DNA of 64,000 nt from a virus, in the IMG/VR virus record IMGVR_UViG_3300042319_001471, positions 1 to 64,000 of that record, one strand, 5' to 3'. The notes under the pieces are model-generated. The model did not search any database, was not told the DNA's origin, and saw only the letters and a list, made by a program, of their open reading frames with translations. The first letter of the stretch is position 1. Every line of letters begins with the position of its first letter. Shown here in pieces: positions 7,635-16,804 of this stretch. The position numbers and the translations under genes were made by a program.

Positions 7635-7635
7635 G

Positions 7636-7642
7636 CTAAATA
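7636..7642 (+). promoter_or_regulatory. Late-type box CTAAATA
   Basis: CTAAATA, 5 bp before the ATG at 7648. Confidence 0.7.
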
Positions 7643-7647
7643 TTATT

Positions 7648-8055
7648 ATGACCACCGTTAATAAAAACACCTTTCCTGATACGATATATCTGAAAGATTT
7701 GGGTATCCATAAAGGAACCCGAAAATTTGAGTTGGGGGAGAATTTTCGCTGTTTTTATAAGAATCATCTCATCACCGTAAAGAAAGGATTCATCACTGAT
7801 GGGATCAGTTCCCCGAAATTCGCTTGGCCAATTGTCGGGCCATTTGGAGGAGCTTTTCCAGCGGCTCTGATTCATGATTGGTGCTTCTCTCCATTCAACG
7901 ACAAATTCACTTGGAAGGAATCCAACTGGATGTTTTTAGAATTGATGAAAGAGGCTGGGGTATCTCTTCCCATGAGATGGACGATTTATTCTGCTGTTGT
8001 TGCGGGTTCTTATTTTATCTGGAAAAAGAGATTTGAAAAATATGGATTGGACTAA
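7648..8055 (+). CDS. DUF1353 family protein
   Basis: 135 residues. The block FITDGISSPKFAWPIVGPF followed by ALIHDWCFS is characteristic of DUF1353, a family found in phages, often near lysis or tail genes, with unknown biochemical role. The C-terminus has a hydrophobic stretch (about 113-125, WTIYSAVVAGSYFIW) that may insert in a membrane. It has a late box and lies 8 bp before the endolysin gene, suggesting a shared late or lysis function. Confidence 0.85.
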   Translation: MTTVNKNTFPDTIYLKDLGIHKGTRKFELGENFRCFYKNHLITVKKGFITDGISSPKFAWPIVGPFGGAFPAALIHDWCFSPFNDKFTWKESNWMFLELMKEAGVSLPMRWTIYSAVVAGSYFIWKKRFEKYGLD

Positions 8056-8063
8056 GTATTTTT

Positions 8064-8642
8064 ATGAATAGCGATGAAATTAAAAAAATGCAGAAAAAAA
8101 TCGGAACAACTGTTGATGGATTTTGGGGTCCGAAATCACAAGCCGCATGTAAAACATATCTACGCTCTCTGATGCCTAAGAACAACCCATGGCCAAAAAG
8201 TGATCAAGCATCCTTAACTAAATTTTACGGAAAACCCGGAGACGAATCAAATCTCGTAATGATCAACTTTCCATACCCAATGTATTATGGTGGTAAATTG
8301 GTTACTAAAACCCGTGTTAATAAGAAATGTGTGGATTCTCTTTTGAGGGTATTGAACAACATTAAGGATATAATTCCAAAATATCCAGATATTAAAGATG
8401 AAGCTGAAGATTATGGGGGCGTTTTCAATTTCCGCTTGAAGCGTGGAGGTTCTTCTTATTCTCTACATGCCTATGGTGCTGCCATTGATTTGGATGCCGA
8501 TGATAATACTTTCCGCGATAGCTGGCCAATGAAATCAGATATGCCATTGGAGATTATGGAATGCTTTGCCCGTGAGGGGTGGATTGCCGCTGGTGCTTTT
8601 TGGGGATACGATGCAATGCACCACGAAGCAGTGAATCGGTAG
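8064..8642 (+). CDS. Endolysin, M15-type peptidase
   Basis: 192 residues. Probably cleaves peptidoglycan peptide bonds at lysis. The N-terminus (about 1-35, KKIGTTVDGFWGPKSQAA) is a short peptidoglycan-binding motif. The catalytic domain has the zinc-peptidase motif SLHAYGAAIDLD (His135, Asp142) and a terminal WGYDAMHHE (about 180-188), as in VanY/L-Ala-D-Glu peptidases. No signal peptide, so it would need a holin. It follows the DUF1353 gene by 8 bp and shares its late box. Confidence 0.88.
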   Translation: MNSDEIKKMQKKIGTTVDGFWGPKSQAACKTYLRSLMPKNNPWPKSDQASLTKFYGKPGDESNLVMINFPYPMYYGGKLVTKTRVNKKCVDSLLRVLNNIKDIIPKYPDIKDEAEDYGGVFNFRLKRGGSSYSLHAYGAAIDLDADDNTFRDSWPMKSDMPLEIMECFAREGWIAAGAFWGYDAMHHEAVNR

Positions 8643-8666
8643 TTGTTGCATATTGTCATAATCATG

Positions 8667-8673
8667 TTAAATA
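8667..8673 (+). promoter_or_regulatory. Late-type box TTAAATA
   Basis: TTAAATA, 5 bp before the ATG at 8679; this selects 8679 over the in-frame ATG at 8673, which overlaps the box. Confidence 0.6.
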
Positions 8674-8678
8674 TGATT

Positions 8679-9347
8679 ATGCAAGATGATATCGAAATAC
8701 AACGACCAAAATTCCCAGAAGGAGTATCATTATGGTGGAATCTACCACGAAAAGACATGACTCCCGAACAATTGGAAATTAAAAGAAAATATGATAAGGA
8801 ATCGAAAACCTTTTATCGAAACAATCCAGAATATAAACAAAAAGACTTAGAAAGCCAAAGAAGATATACTGAAAAAAATAGAAAAAAGGTATATGAAAGA
8901 AATCAAGAGTGGCGGAAAAATAATTGGGATGCTGTATATAAACAGCGAAAAGAATCTGGTTCTCAGAGGAGAAATATCAATAAATGGTATCACAGCAGAG
9001 GAAAACATAATATAAACCATGTTTTATCTGAACGTTTAAGAATAAGAATTAGAAGAGCTTTACATGGGAAATGTAAGTCGAAATCGACAATAGAATTACT
9101 TGGTTGTGATGTAGATTTTTTTAAGCTGCATCTTCAAAATCAATTTCAAGAAAATATGTCATGGGATAATTATGGTGAGTGGCATATTGATCACATTATT
9201 CCTTGTTGTTCTTTTGATTTATCCATCCCTGAAGAACAATTCAAATGTTTTAATTATGTAAATCTTCGCCCGTTATGGGGTATAGAAAATCTTCTAAAAT
9301 CTAAAGAAGATAAAAAAATCTCCATAAACAATAAAAATCTTCAATAA
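8679..9347 (+). CDS. HNH homing endonuclease
   Basis: 222 residues. The core ELLGCD (about 139) followed by HIDHIIPCC (169-177) and an FNYVNLRPLW stretch is the HNH nuclease fold seen in many phage mobile endonucleases. The long charged N-terminal half (Lys/Arg/Glu/Tyr repeats) probably contacts DNA. The gene is AT-rich compared with its neighbours and stands alone on this strand next to two leftward genes, as expected of a selfish free-standing endonuclease. Confidence 0.85.
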   Translation: MQDDIEIQRPKFPEGVSLWWNLPRKDMTPEQLEIKRKYDKESKTFYRNNPEYKQKDLESQRRYTEKNRKKVYERNQEWRKNNWDAVYKQRKESGSQRRNINKWYHSRGKHNINHVLSERLRIRIRRALHGKCKSKSTIELLGCDVDFFKLHLQNQFQENMSWDNYGEWHIDHIIPCCSFDLSIPEEQFKCFNYVNLRPLWGIENLLKSKEDKKISINNKNLQ

Positions 9348-9348
9348 A

Positions 9349-9600
9349 TCAATTATATCCAAGCTTTTTCAGAAAACGAAAAACGGGATCAACTGCAACT
9401 TCCCCAAGATGAGCTAGATATTGGCGATCATCTTTCAGGGACTTCACCATAATCTTCCCATTTTTCTCGACGTATTTCACAAATCCTTTTTTCACGGCAT
9501 CATCCAAAAGCTCATATAACTTGCGGGTCTTACCATGTTTGGCAATTTCCTCGATAATTTCCCTCACCATCTCTTCCAATATTTCCTGATCCTTGTTCAT
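9349..9600 (-). CDS. Small helical protein, unknown
   Basis: 83 residues, charged and predicted largely helical (EEMVREIIEEIAKHGKTRK). Starts by ATGA overlap with the upstream gene, so the two are probably translated together from one late message. No family recognised. Confidence 0.65.
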   Translation of the reverse strand: MNKDQEILEEMVREIIEEIAKHGKTRKLYELLDDAVKKGFVKYVEKNGKIMVKSLKDDRQYLAHLGEVAVDPVFRFLKKLGYN

Positions 9601-9902
9601 GCCAATTTTTCCTTTAATTTGCCGAATGCCAATCTCACGGCATTATTTATGGGAGAATCCCCCCGATATTCCGATTCCACATCCTGAATAATTTTTAAAA
9701 TACCTTCAGCTTCCTCCTCCTGTTCCCCATAGACATTGGTAGTTACTGGAGTGTTGACCATTCCCATTTTAATCTTACCATATGATAATTTACCCCCAGC
9801 TTCATCGGGAACCGCTTGCTTGGGAACCCTTTGGGGAGGATTGAAACCCGATTGGTATTCCAAAATAATATCGGAATAGATGTTTTTTAATTCTTGATCC
9901 AC
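9597..9902 (-). CDS. Small late protein with GTG start
   Basis: 101 residues. No ATG lies at the right place; a CTAAATA box sits exactly 5 bp before GTG at 9902, the spacing of other late genes, so GTG is chosen. The N-terminus (DQELKNIYSDIILEYQSGF) recalls small T4-like virion proteins. Pro/Gln-rich middle, helical end. Function unknown. Confidence 0.7.
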   Translation of the reverse strand: MDQELKNIYSDIILEYQSGFNPPQRVPKQAVPDEAGGKLSYGKIKMGMVNTPVTTNVYGEQEEEAEGILKIIQDVESEYRGDSPINNAVRLAFGKLKEKLA

Positions 9903-9907
9903 ATTAG

Positions 9908-9914
9908 TATTTAG
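9908..9914 (-). promoter_or_regulatory. Late-type box CTAAATA
   Basis: CTAAATA, 5 bp before the GTG start at 9902. Confidence 0.6.
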
Positions 9915-9936
9915 ATTGCGAACCCCGATTTCTGTG

Positions 9937-9943
9937 TTAAGTA
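9937..9943 (+). promoter_or_regulatory. Late-type box TTAAGTA
   Basis: TTAAGTA, 6 bp before the ATG at 9950; divergent from the CTAAATA box at 9908-9914. Confidence 0.5.
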
Positions 9944-9949
9944 TTATAC

Positions 9950-10591
9950 ATGAAGTGGCGTTACCGAAACGAAGAGGAGAAGGAGAACATGAATGCATTC
10001 CAAATGCCCCAGATTATCATAAATTCTTCTGATAATGAAGAAACTCAATATCCTCAAGGTATTAGAGTCATCAATAATAAAATTTTATTTTATGCTGATG
10101 TTAATGAGGGGGCGATGTTAGAATTGAATAGGGTTCTTTTAGAAACAGATTTGAAGCTTCAAAGCATGGAACTTGCTTTAGACGGTGCGTATGAATCCAC
10201 CATCCATCTTCACCTGAATACCTTTGGTGGTAGTATCTTTGCAGCATTCTCCACCGTGGATACCATCCGCAGACTGAAATCCAAAGTCCATACCCACATT
10301 GATGGTAGTGTGGCAAGTGCAGGAACCTTGGTTTCCGCCATTGGTAGCAAGAGATACATGGGACAACATGCTCATCTTTTGATCCACCAATTGAGTTCCG
10401 GTGTGTATGGTAAGTTCTCAGAGATGGAGGATGAGATTTTCAATTGCACCAATCTGATGAAACTTTTGAAAGATTTCTATAAAAAGAATACCAAGCTTCC
10501 CATGAAGAAATTGGATGAACTTTTGAAGCGGGACATCTGGCTCAATGCAGAGGAATGCCTCCAATACGGAATCGTTGATGAGATCGTTTAA
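9950..10591 (+). CDS. clpP: ClpP-like serine protease
   Basis: 213 residues. ClpP-fold features: IHLHLNTFGGSIF, then GSVASAGTLVSAIGS with the nucleophile at Ser123 and HLLIHQ with His146, and a C-terminal LNAEECLQYGIVDEI. The Asp of the triad is not assigned with confidence. In T4-like phages such proteins are common outside T-even phages; the target could be host or virion proteins. The first 13 residues are charged; an internal ATG at residue 14 is an alternative start. Confidence 0.88.
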   Translation: MKWRYRNEEEKENMNAFQMPQIIINSSDNEETQYPQGIRVINNKILFYADVNEGAMLELNRVLLETDLKLQSMELALDGAYESTIHLHLNTFGGSIFAAFSTVDTIRRLKSKVHTHIDGSVASAGTLVSAIGSKRYMGQHAHLLIHQLSSGVYGKFSEMEDEIFNCTNLMKLLKDFYKKNTKLPMKKLDELLKRDIWLNAEECLQYGIVDEIV

Positions 10592-10612
10592 GGCTTGATT
10601 TTTGGAAAAGCT

Positions 10613-10681
10613 ATGCCAGTATTTAGCGTGGCGAACAACCAAAATCAAGAAAGAGAAACAACGAAAGTGGGGAATAAATAA
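10613..10681 (+). CDS. Tiny ORF, 22 aa, before nrdB
   Basis: MPVFSVANNQNQERETTKVG followed by NK. It ends 9 bp before the nrdB ATG, with GGAAAAGC upstream. NNQNQE resembles the tiny ORF at 74. It may be a leader peptide for nrdB, but coding is not proved. Confidence 0.35.
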   Translation: MPVFSVANNQNQERETTKVGNK

Positions 10682-10690
10682 TCAGGCGAT

Positions 10691-11665
10691 ATGAGCATTT
10701 TTGACGAACAGATAAGCAGGAAACCAAACAAATACCCGTGGACAGAAAAATTCATTGAAGCAATGCACAATGGTTTTTGGACTGACAAGGAATTCTCTTT
10801 CAAAAGCGATCTTCATCAATTCAAGACACAACTCACGGATCAGGAACGGGAAATCATTGTGAGAACCTTGTCTGCCATTGGACAGATTGAGGTTGCGGTA
10901 AAGACATTTTGGGCAAAGCTTGGGGACAACCTCCCCCACCCATCCTTGTCTGATCTAGGATTTGTGATGGCAAATGTTGAGGTGATCCACAATAATGCAT
11001 ACGAACGTCTCCTGTCCGTATTGGATATGGAGGATGTTTTTGAAGAGAACCTTAAATTGGAATGGATTCAGGGAAGAGTGAAATATCTCAAAAAATATAC
11101 CCATCGTTTCTATAAGGATTCCAAGAAACAATATCTTTATGCCCTGATTCTTTTCACATTGTTTGTGGAAAACGTATCCTTGTTTTCTCAATTCTATGTG
11201 ATCAATTGGTTCGGACGGAACAAGAGTGTCCTGAAAGACACTGATCAACAGGTTCGATACACCCGCAATGAAGAAATGATTCATGCGTTGGTAGGTGTTA
11301 AGATTATCAATACCATTAGGGAGGAACTACCGGAGCTTTTTGATGAGGAATTGGAAACCAAGATTTTACAGGAAGCAGAACAAGCTTTCATATCGGAATC
11401 GAAGATCATCGACTGGATGGTGAATGGTATTGATGAAAAGGGACTGACTGCTCCAATTCTCAAGGAATTCATCAAAAACAGGATCAACGAATCTCTGGTT
11501 CAGATTGGATTTAAAAAAGTTTTTGATATTGATGAAGTATTATTGGATGAAACATCATGGTTTGAAGAAGAATTGATGGGTTCCAATATGACAGATTTTT
11601 TCCATTCAAAAAGTGTGGAATATTCTAAAAAGGGGCAGTGTTATGAGGAAGATGAACTATTTTAA
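10691..11665 (+). CDS. nrdB: Ribonucleotide reductase, small subunit
   Basis: 324 residues. Class I NrdB-type subunit supplying the radical for dNTP synthesis. Metal ligand and radical pattern E97-x-x-H100 with Tyr104 (VEVIHNNAY) matches the E115/H118/Tyr122 spacing of E. coli NrdB; a further acidic ligand is in GQIEVAV, and NEEMIHALVG supplies the later ligands. It is 3 bp upstream of nrdA. No late box, as expected of an early or middle gene. Confidence 0.93.
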   Translation: MSIFDEQISRKPNKYPWTEKFIEAMHNGFWTDKEFSFKSDLHQFKTQLTDQEREIIVRTLSAIGQIEVAVKTFWAKLGDNLPHPSLSDLGFVMANVEVIHNNAYERLLSVLDMEDVFEENLKLEWIQGRVKYLKKYTHRFYKDSKKQYLYALILFTLFVENVSLFSQFYVINWFGRNKSVLKDTDQQVRYTRNEEMIHALVGVKIINTIREELPELFDEELETKILQEAEQAFISESKIIDWMVNGIDEKGLTAPILKEFIKNRINESLVQIGFKKVFDIDEVLLDETSWFEEELMGSNMTDFFHSKSVEYSKKGQCYEEDELF

Positions 11666-11668
11666 TAT

Positions 11669-13321
11669 ATGACAAGAGAAAAATACTATTGGTTGAACGA
11701 AGACTCCGTTAAATTTTTGGAGAAGGGATATTTGAAAGAGGGGCAGACTCCTTTGGAGAGAATTAAAGAGATTGCTGATGCCGCCGAAAAAATCTTGGGT
11801 GTTGATGGATTTTCCGATAAATTCGAGGATTATATGTCCAAGGGTTATTATAGTTTGGCAACTCCCGTTTGGATGAATTTTGGGAATAAACGTGGATTGG
11901 GTATTTCATGTTTCAATTCACACGTTTCTGATAGTATTGAAGATTTCCTCTTCAAACAAGCAGAAGTGGGGATGATGACGAAAGTTGGTGGGGGATGTTC
12001 TGGTTATTTTGGGGATATTCGTCCTCGCGGTTCTAAAATCACTGGTGGTGGAATTGCTGAAGGTGCAGCGCGTTGTATGGAATTATTTGATACTGTAACA
12101 AGTATCGTTAGTCAAGGAAGCGCACGTAGAGGACACTTTGCTGCATATTTACCAATTGATCATGATGACTTTGATGAATTTATCAAAATTAGATCGGAAG
12201 GTAATACCATCCAAGAAATGTCAATTGGTGTATGTGTTTCTGATGAATGGATGCAATCAATGGTTGAAGGTGATAAGGAAAAAAGACGTAGATGGTCTGC
12301 TGTTATCAAAAAACGTTCTGAAACTGGTTATCCGTATGTATTTTTCACTGATAATGCAAACAATCAGAAACCACAAGTTTATAAAGATAAAGATTATAAA
12401 ATCAATAGTTCCAACATGTGTACTGAAATTTTTCTCCCTTCAACCAGAGAAGAATCGTTCGTGTGCTGTTTATCGTCGTTGAACCTGCTTTGGTGGGATG
12501 AAATCAAAGATACTGATGCTGTCGAAACGCTGATTATGTTCCTTGACGCTGTGATGAGCGAATTCATCGAAAAAACCGCAGATATTAGATTGATGGAAGC
12601 TGCTCATAGATTTGCCAAGAATCATCGGGCATTAGGTATGGGAGTTCTGGGTTATCACAATTACCTCCAATCCAAGATGATCGCTTGGGAAAGTATGGAT
12701 GCACATTTCGAGAATATTGAAATCTTTTCCAAGATTCGTGAACGTGCTGATAAGGCAACGGAAGAATTGGCTCAAATGTTCGGGGAACCGGAAGTCCTAA
12801 AAGGATATGGAAGACGGAATACTACAACGTTGGCTGTGGCTCCAACAACTTCAAGCAGTTTTATTTTGGGGCAAGTCTCTCCATCCATCGAACCTCTCAA
12901 TTCCAACTACTTTGTAAAGAATTTGGCAAAAGGTAAATTCACATATAAAAATCCACATCTCATTGAATTATTGAAATCTAAAGATAAAAATACCAAGGAT
13001 GTTTGGAAAGATATTTTGGCGCATGGGGGGAGTGTTCAACATCTAGATTTCTTAACCCAAGAAGAGAAAGATGTGTTTAAGACGTTTGCAGAAATTTCCC
13101 AACGAGAAATCGTTGTTCATGCTGCTCAACGGGGTCAATATCTAGATCAAGGACAATCGCTAAACCTAATGATTCCAGCGGGAACCAAACCAAAGGAAAT
13201 TAATCAGCTTATGATCTTCGCTTGGGAACAGGGGATTAAATCTTTATATTACAGTCGCAGTTCAAATCCTTCCCAAGATTTGGCGAGATCGATCATGAAT
13301 TGTAAGTCCTGTGAAGGTTAG
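11669..13321 (+). CDS. nrdA: Ribonucleotide reductase, large subunit
   Basis: 550 residues, shorter than the roughly 760 of E. coli NrdA because the N-terminal ATP-cone region is absent; overall-activity feedback by dATP would be lost. Active-site features: Cys81 in GISCFNSH, NMCTEIFLPS (Asn-Cys-Glu), the later Cys pair (CCLSSLNL), radical-transfer Tyr pair in SLYYSRSS and the C-terminal redox CKSCEG. Follows nrdB immediately; its 3' end overlaps the convergent gp5-like gene by 4 bp. Confidence 0.93.
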   Translation: MTREKYYWLNEDSVKFLEKGYLKEGQTPLERIKEIADAAEKILGVDGFSDKFEDYMSKGYYSLATPVWMNFGNKRGLGISCFNSHVSDSIEDFLFKQAEVGMMTKVGGGCSGYFGDIRPRGSKITGGGIAEGAARCMELFDTVTSIVSQGSARRGHFAAYLPIDHDDFDEFIKIRSEGNTIQEMSIGVCVSDEWMQSMVEGDKEKRRRWSAVIKKRSETGYPYVFFTDNANNQKPQVYKDKDYKINSSNMCTEIFLPSTREESFVCCLSSLNLLWWDEIKDTDAVETLIMFLDAVMSEFIEKTADIRLMEAAHRFAKNHRALGMGVLGYHNYLQSKMIAWESMDAHFENIEIFSKIRERADKATEELAQMFGEPEVLKGYGRRNTTTLAVAPTTSSSFILGQVSPSIEPLNSNYFVKNLAKGKFTYKNPHLIELLKSKDKNTKDVWKDILAHGGSVQHLDFLTQEEKDVFKTFAEISQREIVVHAAQRGQYLDQGQSLNLMIPAGTKPKEINQLMIFAWEQGIKSLYYSRSSNPSQDLARSIMNCKSCEG

Positions 13322-14910
13322 CCCTTTTGCGGTTTCTTCTTCTCATGCATCTGAGGATACGCTTGGGCAATCGAATTGTGGACATTGATACCGTTCTTGT
13401 GGGCATCCTTCCGAACGTCCTCATTGGCTTCCATAAGTTTCAACGGTAGGTTGTTGAAGTGGTGGCTATGGGGATACGTCACAATCAGGTCATCGGCGGC
13501 TCTGGCATACACGGGATAATACTCTCCTGCAATTTCGCAGTCCCCAATATACAAGCTGCGATCAGTGGTTGTGGCGAACCTGCCGGAAACCAGCGTATTT
13601 TCCGTCTGCTGCACCTCCAGCGGGGCAGTAACGCCTTGGAGGTATGTCTGACCCTCCACGGCAAGACCACCCCCCACAATTAAGTTATTTTTAACTCCAA
13701 GGGATGATTCGATATAAACCTGCCTGTTCGTGCGGAGAACGATGGTTTTCATGGATTGCAATTCAATTGCGTTCTCCGATCCAATGTGGACACCATGGGA
13801 AGCATTAATATTTATTTTTTTGAATCCGGCTTTTAAAGTGGCTCCCCCCAATTCGGTGGCTCCCGTGGTCTTCAGGGAAATGCCACCGGAACCGACGATA
13901 CGGTTGTAGGAATTGCCCACAATCTTAGTGTCCTGTCCACAAGGGAAATTGGAAGAATTATCTATTTCTTCCACATGGGGAATGTAATCATGGTTTTTAT
14001 ATACACCCGTATCACCAACCAACATTTCAAATGGTTGACTTCTCCCTTTTTCATCAATGCGAACCGATGGGTAATCATTGAAAATCGCTCCCACCGTTTC
14101 AATTTTGTTTCTCTTGACGATGATATGTTCATCCCCCCCATCACCCATCTTCTCTTCAATGGGAGTGAGTTCTTCCTGAATTGCCAATACAGCATCAGCA
14201 ATGTTTTGGGCATCCTCTTCCGGCTCCCATTCCCCGTTCTCCGTAGCTGCTGATTTATTTGCTCCAAATTCCAAAACACCGGGAGCTTTCGATCCTTGCT
14301 CTCCCGCACTCTTGGAAATATCCTCCTCTTTTATATCTTTTTCTTCCGCTGGTTTGGTCTTGCCACGGTCAGGAACGGGGGAATAATCAGTAACTTCATC
14401 TGTAGATGATAATCTTCGGGGTAATTTTATATACCCCCCGAACTTATTCTCGACAACATAGACCTTGGAACCGATCACCGGATTGTCCGCACGTTCTCCT
14501 TCCAAATCAGTATCCACACCATTCGGGCCGGATACTCCTCCCCGTTTGATTTTGAATTTGGAATTTACCAATGCCACCGAATTAAAAGTGTCTTTCCATT
14601 GCTGGTAAGCATCAAATTCCTCGTCTTTCAGGAACCCCTTGAAATCATATCTGGTATTTCCCACACGATTGGTCTGAACGCCTTTTACGAATTTATTATC
14701 ATCATTCAGAACAGTCTCAAAATTATCATTGATGACATGGGTTTGCTTGTTGTTAGTGGCAAGTTCTGAATTGACCAGATTGTTCATCAGAACATTGCTT
14801 CCCGATCTTTGGGAAAGCTGAATGCTCTCCTGATCGGTTGTGTTTGTAATCACCAAAGAGCCACCCCTTTGGTTTAGTATCGTCCTATTTCTGTAAATTT
14901 TATCGGCCAT
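13318..14910 (-). CDS. Baseplate hub protein, gp5 C-terminal-like
   Basis: 530 residues. A late stretch (about 375-440) with GATELGGATLKAGFKKINI and repeated short strands looks like the beta-helix part of T4-type gp5/spike proteins. Upstream segments are acidic and low-complexity (about 190-265). The ATG at 14910 is chosen; the frame begins with TTG overlapping the upstream stop. The neighbouring gene encodes the gp5-like OB fold, so the hub seems split into two proteins. No lysozyme domain is seen. Confidence 0.6.
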   Translation of the reverse strand: MADKIYRNRTILNQRGGSLVITNTTDQESIQLSQRSGSNVLMNNLVNSELATNNKQTHVINDNFETVLNDDNKFVKGVQTNRVGNTRYDFKGFLKDEEFDAYQQWKDTFNSVALVNSKFKIKRGGVSGPNGVDTDLEGERADNPVIGSKVYVVENKFGGYIKLPRRLSSTDEVTDYSPVPDRGKTKPAEEKDIKEEDISKSAGEQGSKAPGVLEFGANKSAATENGEWEPEEDAQNIADAVLAIQEELTPIEEKMGDGGDEHIIVKRNKIETVGAIFNDYPSVRIDEKGRSQPFEMLVGDTGVYKNHDYIPHVEEIDNSSNFPCGQDTKIVGNSYNRIVGSGGISLKTTGATELGGATLKAGFKKININASHGVHIGSENAIELQSMKTIVLRTNRQVYIESSLGVKNNLIVGGGLAVEGQTYLQGVTAPLEVQQTENTLVSGRFATTTDRSLYIGDCEIAGEYYPVYARAADDLIVTYPHSHHFNNLPLKLMEANEDVRKDAHKNGINVHNSIAQAYPQMHEKKKPQKG

Positions 14911-14912
14911 AA

Positions 14913-15638
14913 TCAATTCTCAAAATCGTTTGGATAATAAGGGGAAATTTTATTATCATTGTCGGTTCTATTTATCAGTGTCAGTCCACGGAAATCCTGC
15001 GACACTCCAAAGTAAATGGGAAAGTTTAAATCTCCCAGATAATGGAACACCCAAACCTTGGAACCCACTTCGGGAATACCGAACATTCCCTTGGATTTGT
15101 TTGTGAAATTATTCGATTTATATCCAAAAGCATAGGGATTGCATTTGACAGCGAAAACATCAAGAGGATTGGCAAACGCATCGGATACCATGGTATCCAT
15201 GTTTTCATATAAAAATGAAGGGGAGAACGATCCCCCGCTTAAAGTTGGGACTTCAGTATTATTATTTTCGTAAGTCTCCGAATAGTTACTGTCCGTTATA
15301 ACAGCCAAACCATCCCCATCCTGTTTGAAGTATCGTCCATTACCGGATTCTCCCATCAGAGGATAACACGGTTCCGCCCATGGAATGTGTTTGGAAATCT
15401 CTTCGTAAATCTTGATATCAACCCAAGTGTCTTCGGGGTTGTTGAGTCCGGGTCTTTGAATATTCATTTCCTCATATTTCTCAAACCATTCCTCAAAAGG
15501 TTGGTTGGATAATTCGGGAATGAATATCTTAACCCGATTCATTTTCAGGGGATCGTTGTTCTTGACCACAATTCCACGGTAGAACGATTCGTCGTTCCTT
15601 TTCGCCTCATTGCCCGCCCCTGATCCACGAATAAACAC
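14913..15638 (-). CDS. gp5-like baseplate hub OB-fold protein
   Basis: 241 residues. FYRGIVVKNNDPLKMNRVKI, then WAEPCYPLMGES and MFGIPEVGSKVWVFHYLGD with NFPIYFGV follow the N-terminal OB-fold of T4 gp5 (hub subunit that binds gp27). Starts with GTG, 5 bp after TTAAGTA. Separation from the beta-helix gene and absence of a lysozyme domain distinguish it from T4. Confidence 0.7.
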   Translation of the reverse strand: MFIRGSGAGNEAKRNDESFYRGIVVKNNDPLKMNRVKIFIPELSNQPFEEWFEKYEEMNIQRPGLNNPEDTWVDIKIYEEISKHIPWAEPCYPLMGESGNGRYFKQDGDGLAVITDSNYSETYENNNTEVPTLSGGSFSPSFLYENMDTMVSDAFANPLDVFAVKCNPYAFGYKSNNFTNKSKGMFGIPEVGSKVWVFHYLGDLNFPIYFGVSQDFRGLTLINRTDNDNKISPYYPNDFEN

Positions 15639-15643
15639 AACAA

Positions 15644-15650
15644 TACTTAA
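15644..15650 (-). promoter_or_regulatory. Late-type box TTAAGTA
   Basis: TTAAGTA, 5 bp before the GTG start at 15638. Confidence 0.55.
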
Positions 15651-15659
15651 TAAGGTATC

Positions 15660-16799
15660 TCACATCACGAGCATCAAGGGAGGGTCCGTTGAGAATCCAC
15701 CTTCAATTAAGAATTGTTCCAATTCTTTTTTCGCTTCCAATCCTTCCGAAAGAATGCTGGAACCATCAATGGAACCACCTCCGGGTAAAGTAACACCGGA
15801 TATCTTAGTGAGTATCCGTCCCCACATGATCTTAGACATGGCGGTGGCGTATTCCAAAATCCACTTCTCCTTGATCAAATCTCTTAAAGGTTTTTCCACG
15901 TAGCAAGTGAGCAAGCCAAAAAATTGAGTGTTTTTCGGTTGAGGTATTAAACGGAGATATTGTGTTCTTGCATCAAAATAGATGTCCCGACGAGTAGCAA
16001 ACATTTTTTCGCGGGTATCAATCCAATCCTTGACGGTGTGCCAAGATAGAATATCAAATCCATAGTTACCCAGCGAATAAGCGTGATAACTTTGTTGAGC
16101 CATGGTTTGTTCCACGGAAAACAATGTGTTTACACCTGTGGAAGAACCTTCCTCAAAAGAAATAACATCAACTACTTTGCGGTAATCCATGACATCATAA
16201 TCAAACATATTATTGAATGTGTTCACATCATCCTGTTGTTCACACTGTATCGTGAACGGTTTTTGATAGGATTGTTGGAACAGCACACTCAAACCAGCAT
16301 TGAATCCCACTAGAAGATCGTAAGTAGTTTGGTCAATAATTTGCATGGAAGTAATGCCATCGGAAGGAACCACTCCGCTTAATGCTGAAGAAGCTGTGAA
16401 ATATGCGCTGGGAATTGTGGAAAGGGAAACATATAAAGGAGTTGGGAGAGTCACTTCATAATCCGGTTGTGGTCCGGTTCTCTTATCATTGAGCTTTTCC
16501 GATGGTGTGTATCCCGAATTGGCAACTGTGAAAAGATGATCCAATCGTAAGCCTTTGTTACCCTCATACAATCGGCTGTCAAAAATAAGATATTCTTTAG
16601 TGTAACCACTATATACTGTATAGAAGTCAACCGCCATTGATATGGCTTCGTGTAACTGATCGTAATGTAACTCCACATTAATCATGGGATGTCCCAAGGT
16701 TCTCAGAATCCTCTCTCCCAAACGCTGGTAACACTCAATCTTGGAATTGAGATTGGTGGACATGAAAGCGGAAATTGGTTCAACTTGGCATAAGCTCAT
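15660..16799 (-). CDS. Virion structural protein
   Basis: 379 residues. The C-terminal part (WILEYATAMSKIMWGRILTK then SGVTLPGGGSIDG and an ELEQFLIEGG helix) matches a pattern I associate with conserved structural proteins of T4-like and jumbo phages, probably of the neck or tail, but the exact counterpart is uncertain. TTAAATA 5 bp before ATG 16799 fixes the start; the longer frame to 16856 would cross the divergent promoter. Confidence 0.65.
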   Translation of the reverse strand: MSLCQVEPISAFMSTNLNSKIECYQRLGERILRTLGHPMINVELHYDQLHEAISMAVDFYTVYSGYTKEYLIFDSRLYEGNKGLRLDHLFTVANSGYTPSEKLNDKRTGPQPDYEVTLPTPLYVSLSTIPSAYFTASSALSGVVPSDGITSMQIIDQTTYDLLVGFNAGLSVLFQQSYQKPFTIQCEQQDDVNTFNNMFDYDVMDYRKVVDVISFEEGSSTGVNTLFSVEQTMAQQSYHAYSLGNYGFDILSWHTVKDWIDTREKMFATRRDIYFDARTQYLRLIPQPKNTQFFGLLTCYVEKPLRDLIKEKWILEYATAMSKIMWGRILTKISGVTLPGGGSIDGSSILSEGLEAKKELEQFLIEGGFSTDPPLMLVM

Positions 16800-16804
16800 A
16801 ATCT

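Noticed and set aside
8673-8675. ATG at 8673 as start of the HNH gene
   Set aside because: It overlaps the TTAAATA box; 8679 has the standard 5-bp distance.
13318-15638. A single broken gp5 gene with a frameshift
   Set aside because: The boundary falls between domains, the halves meet with a normal stop and nearby ATG, and OB-fold and beta-helix parts look intact.
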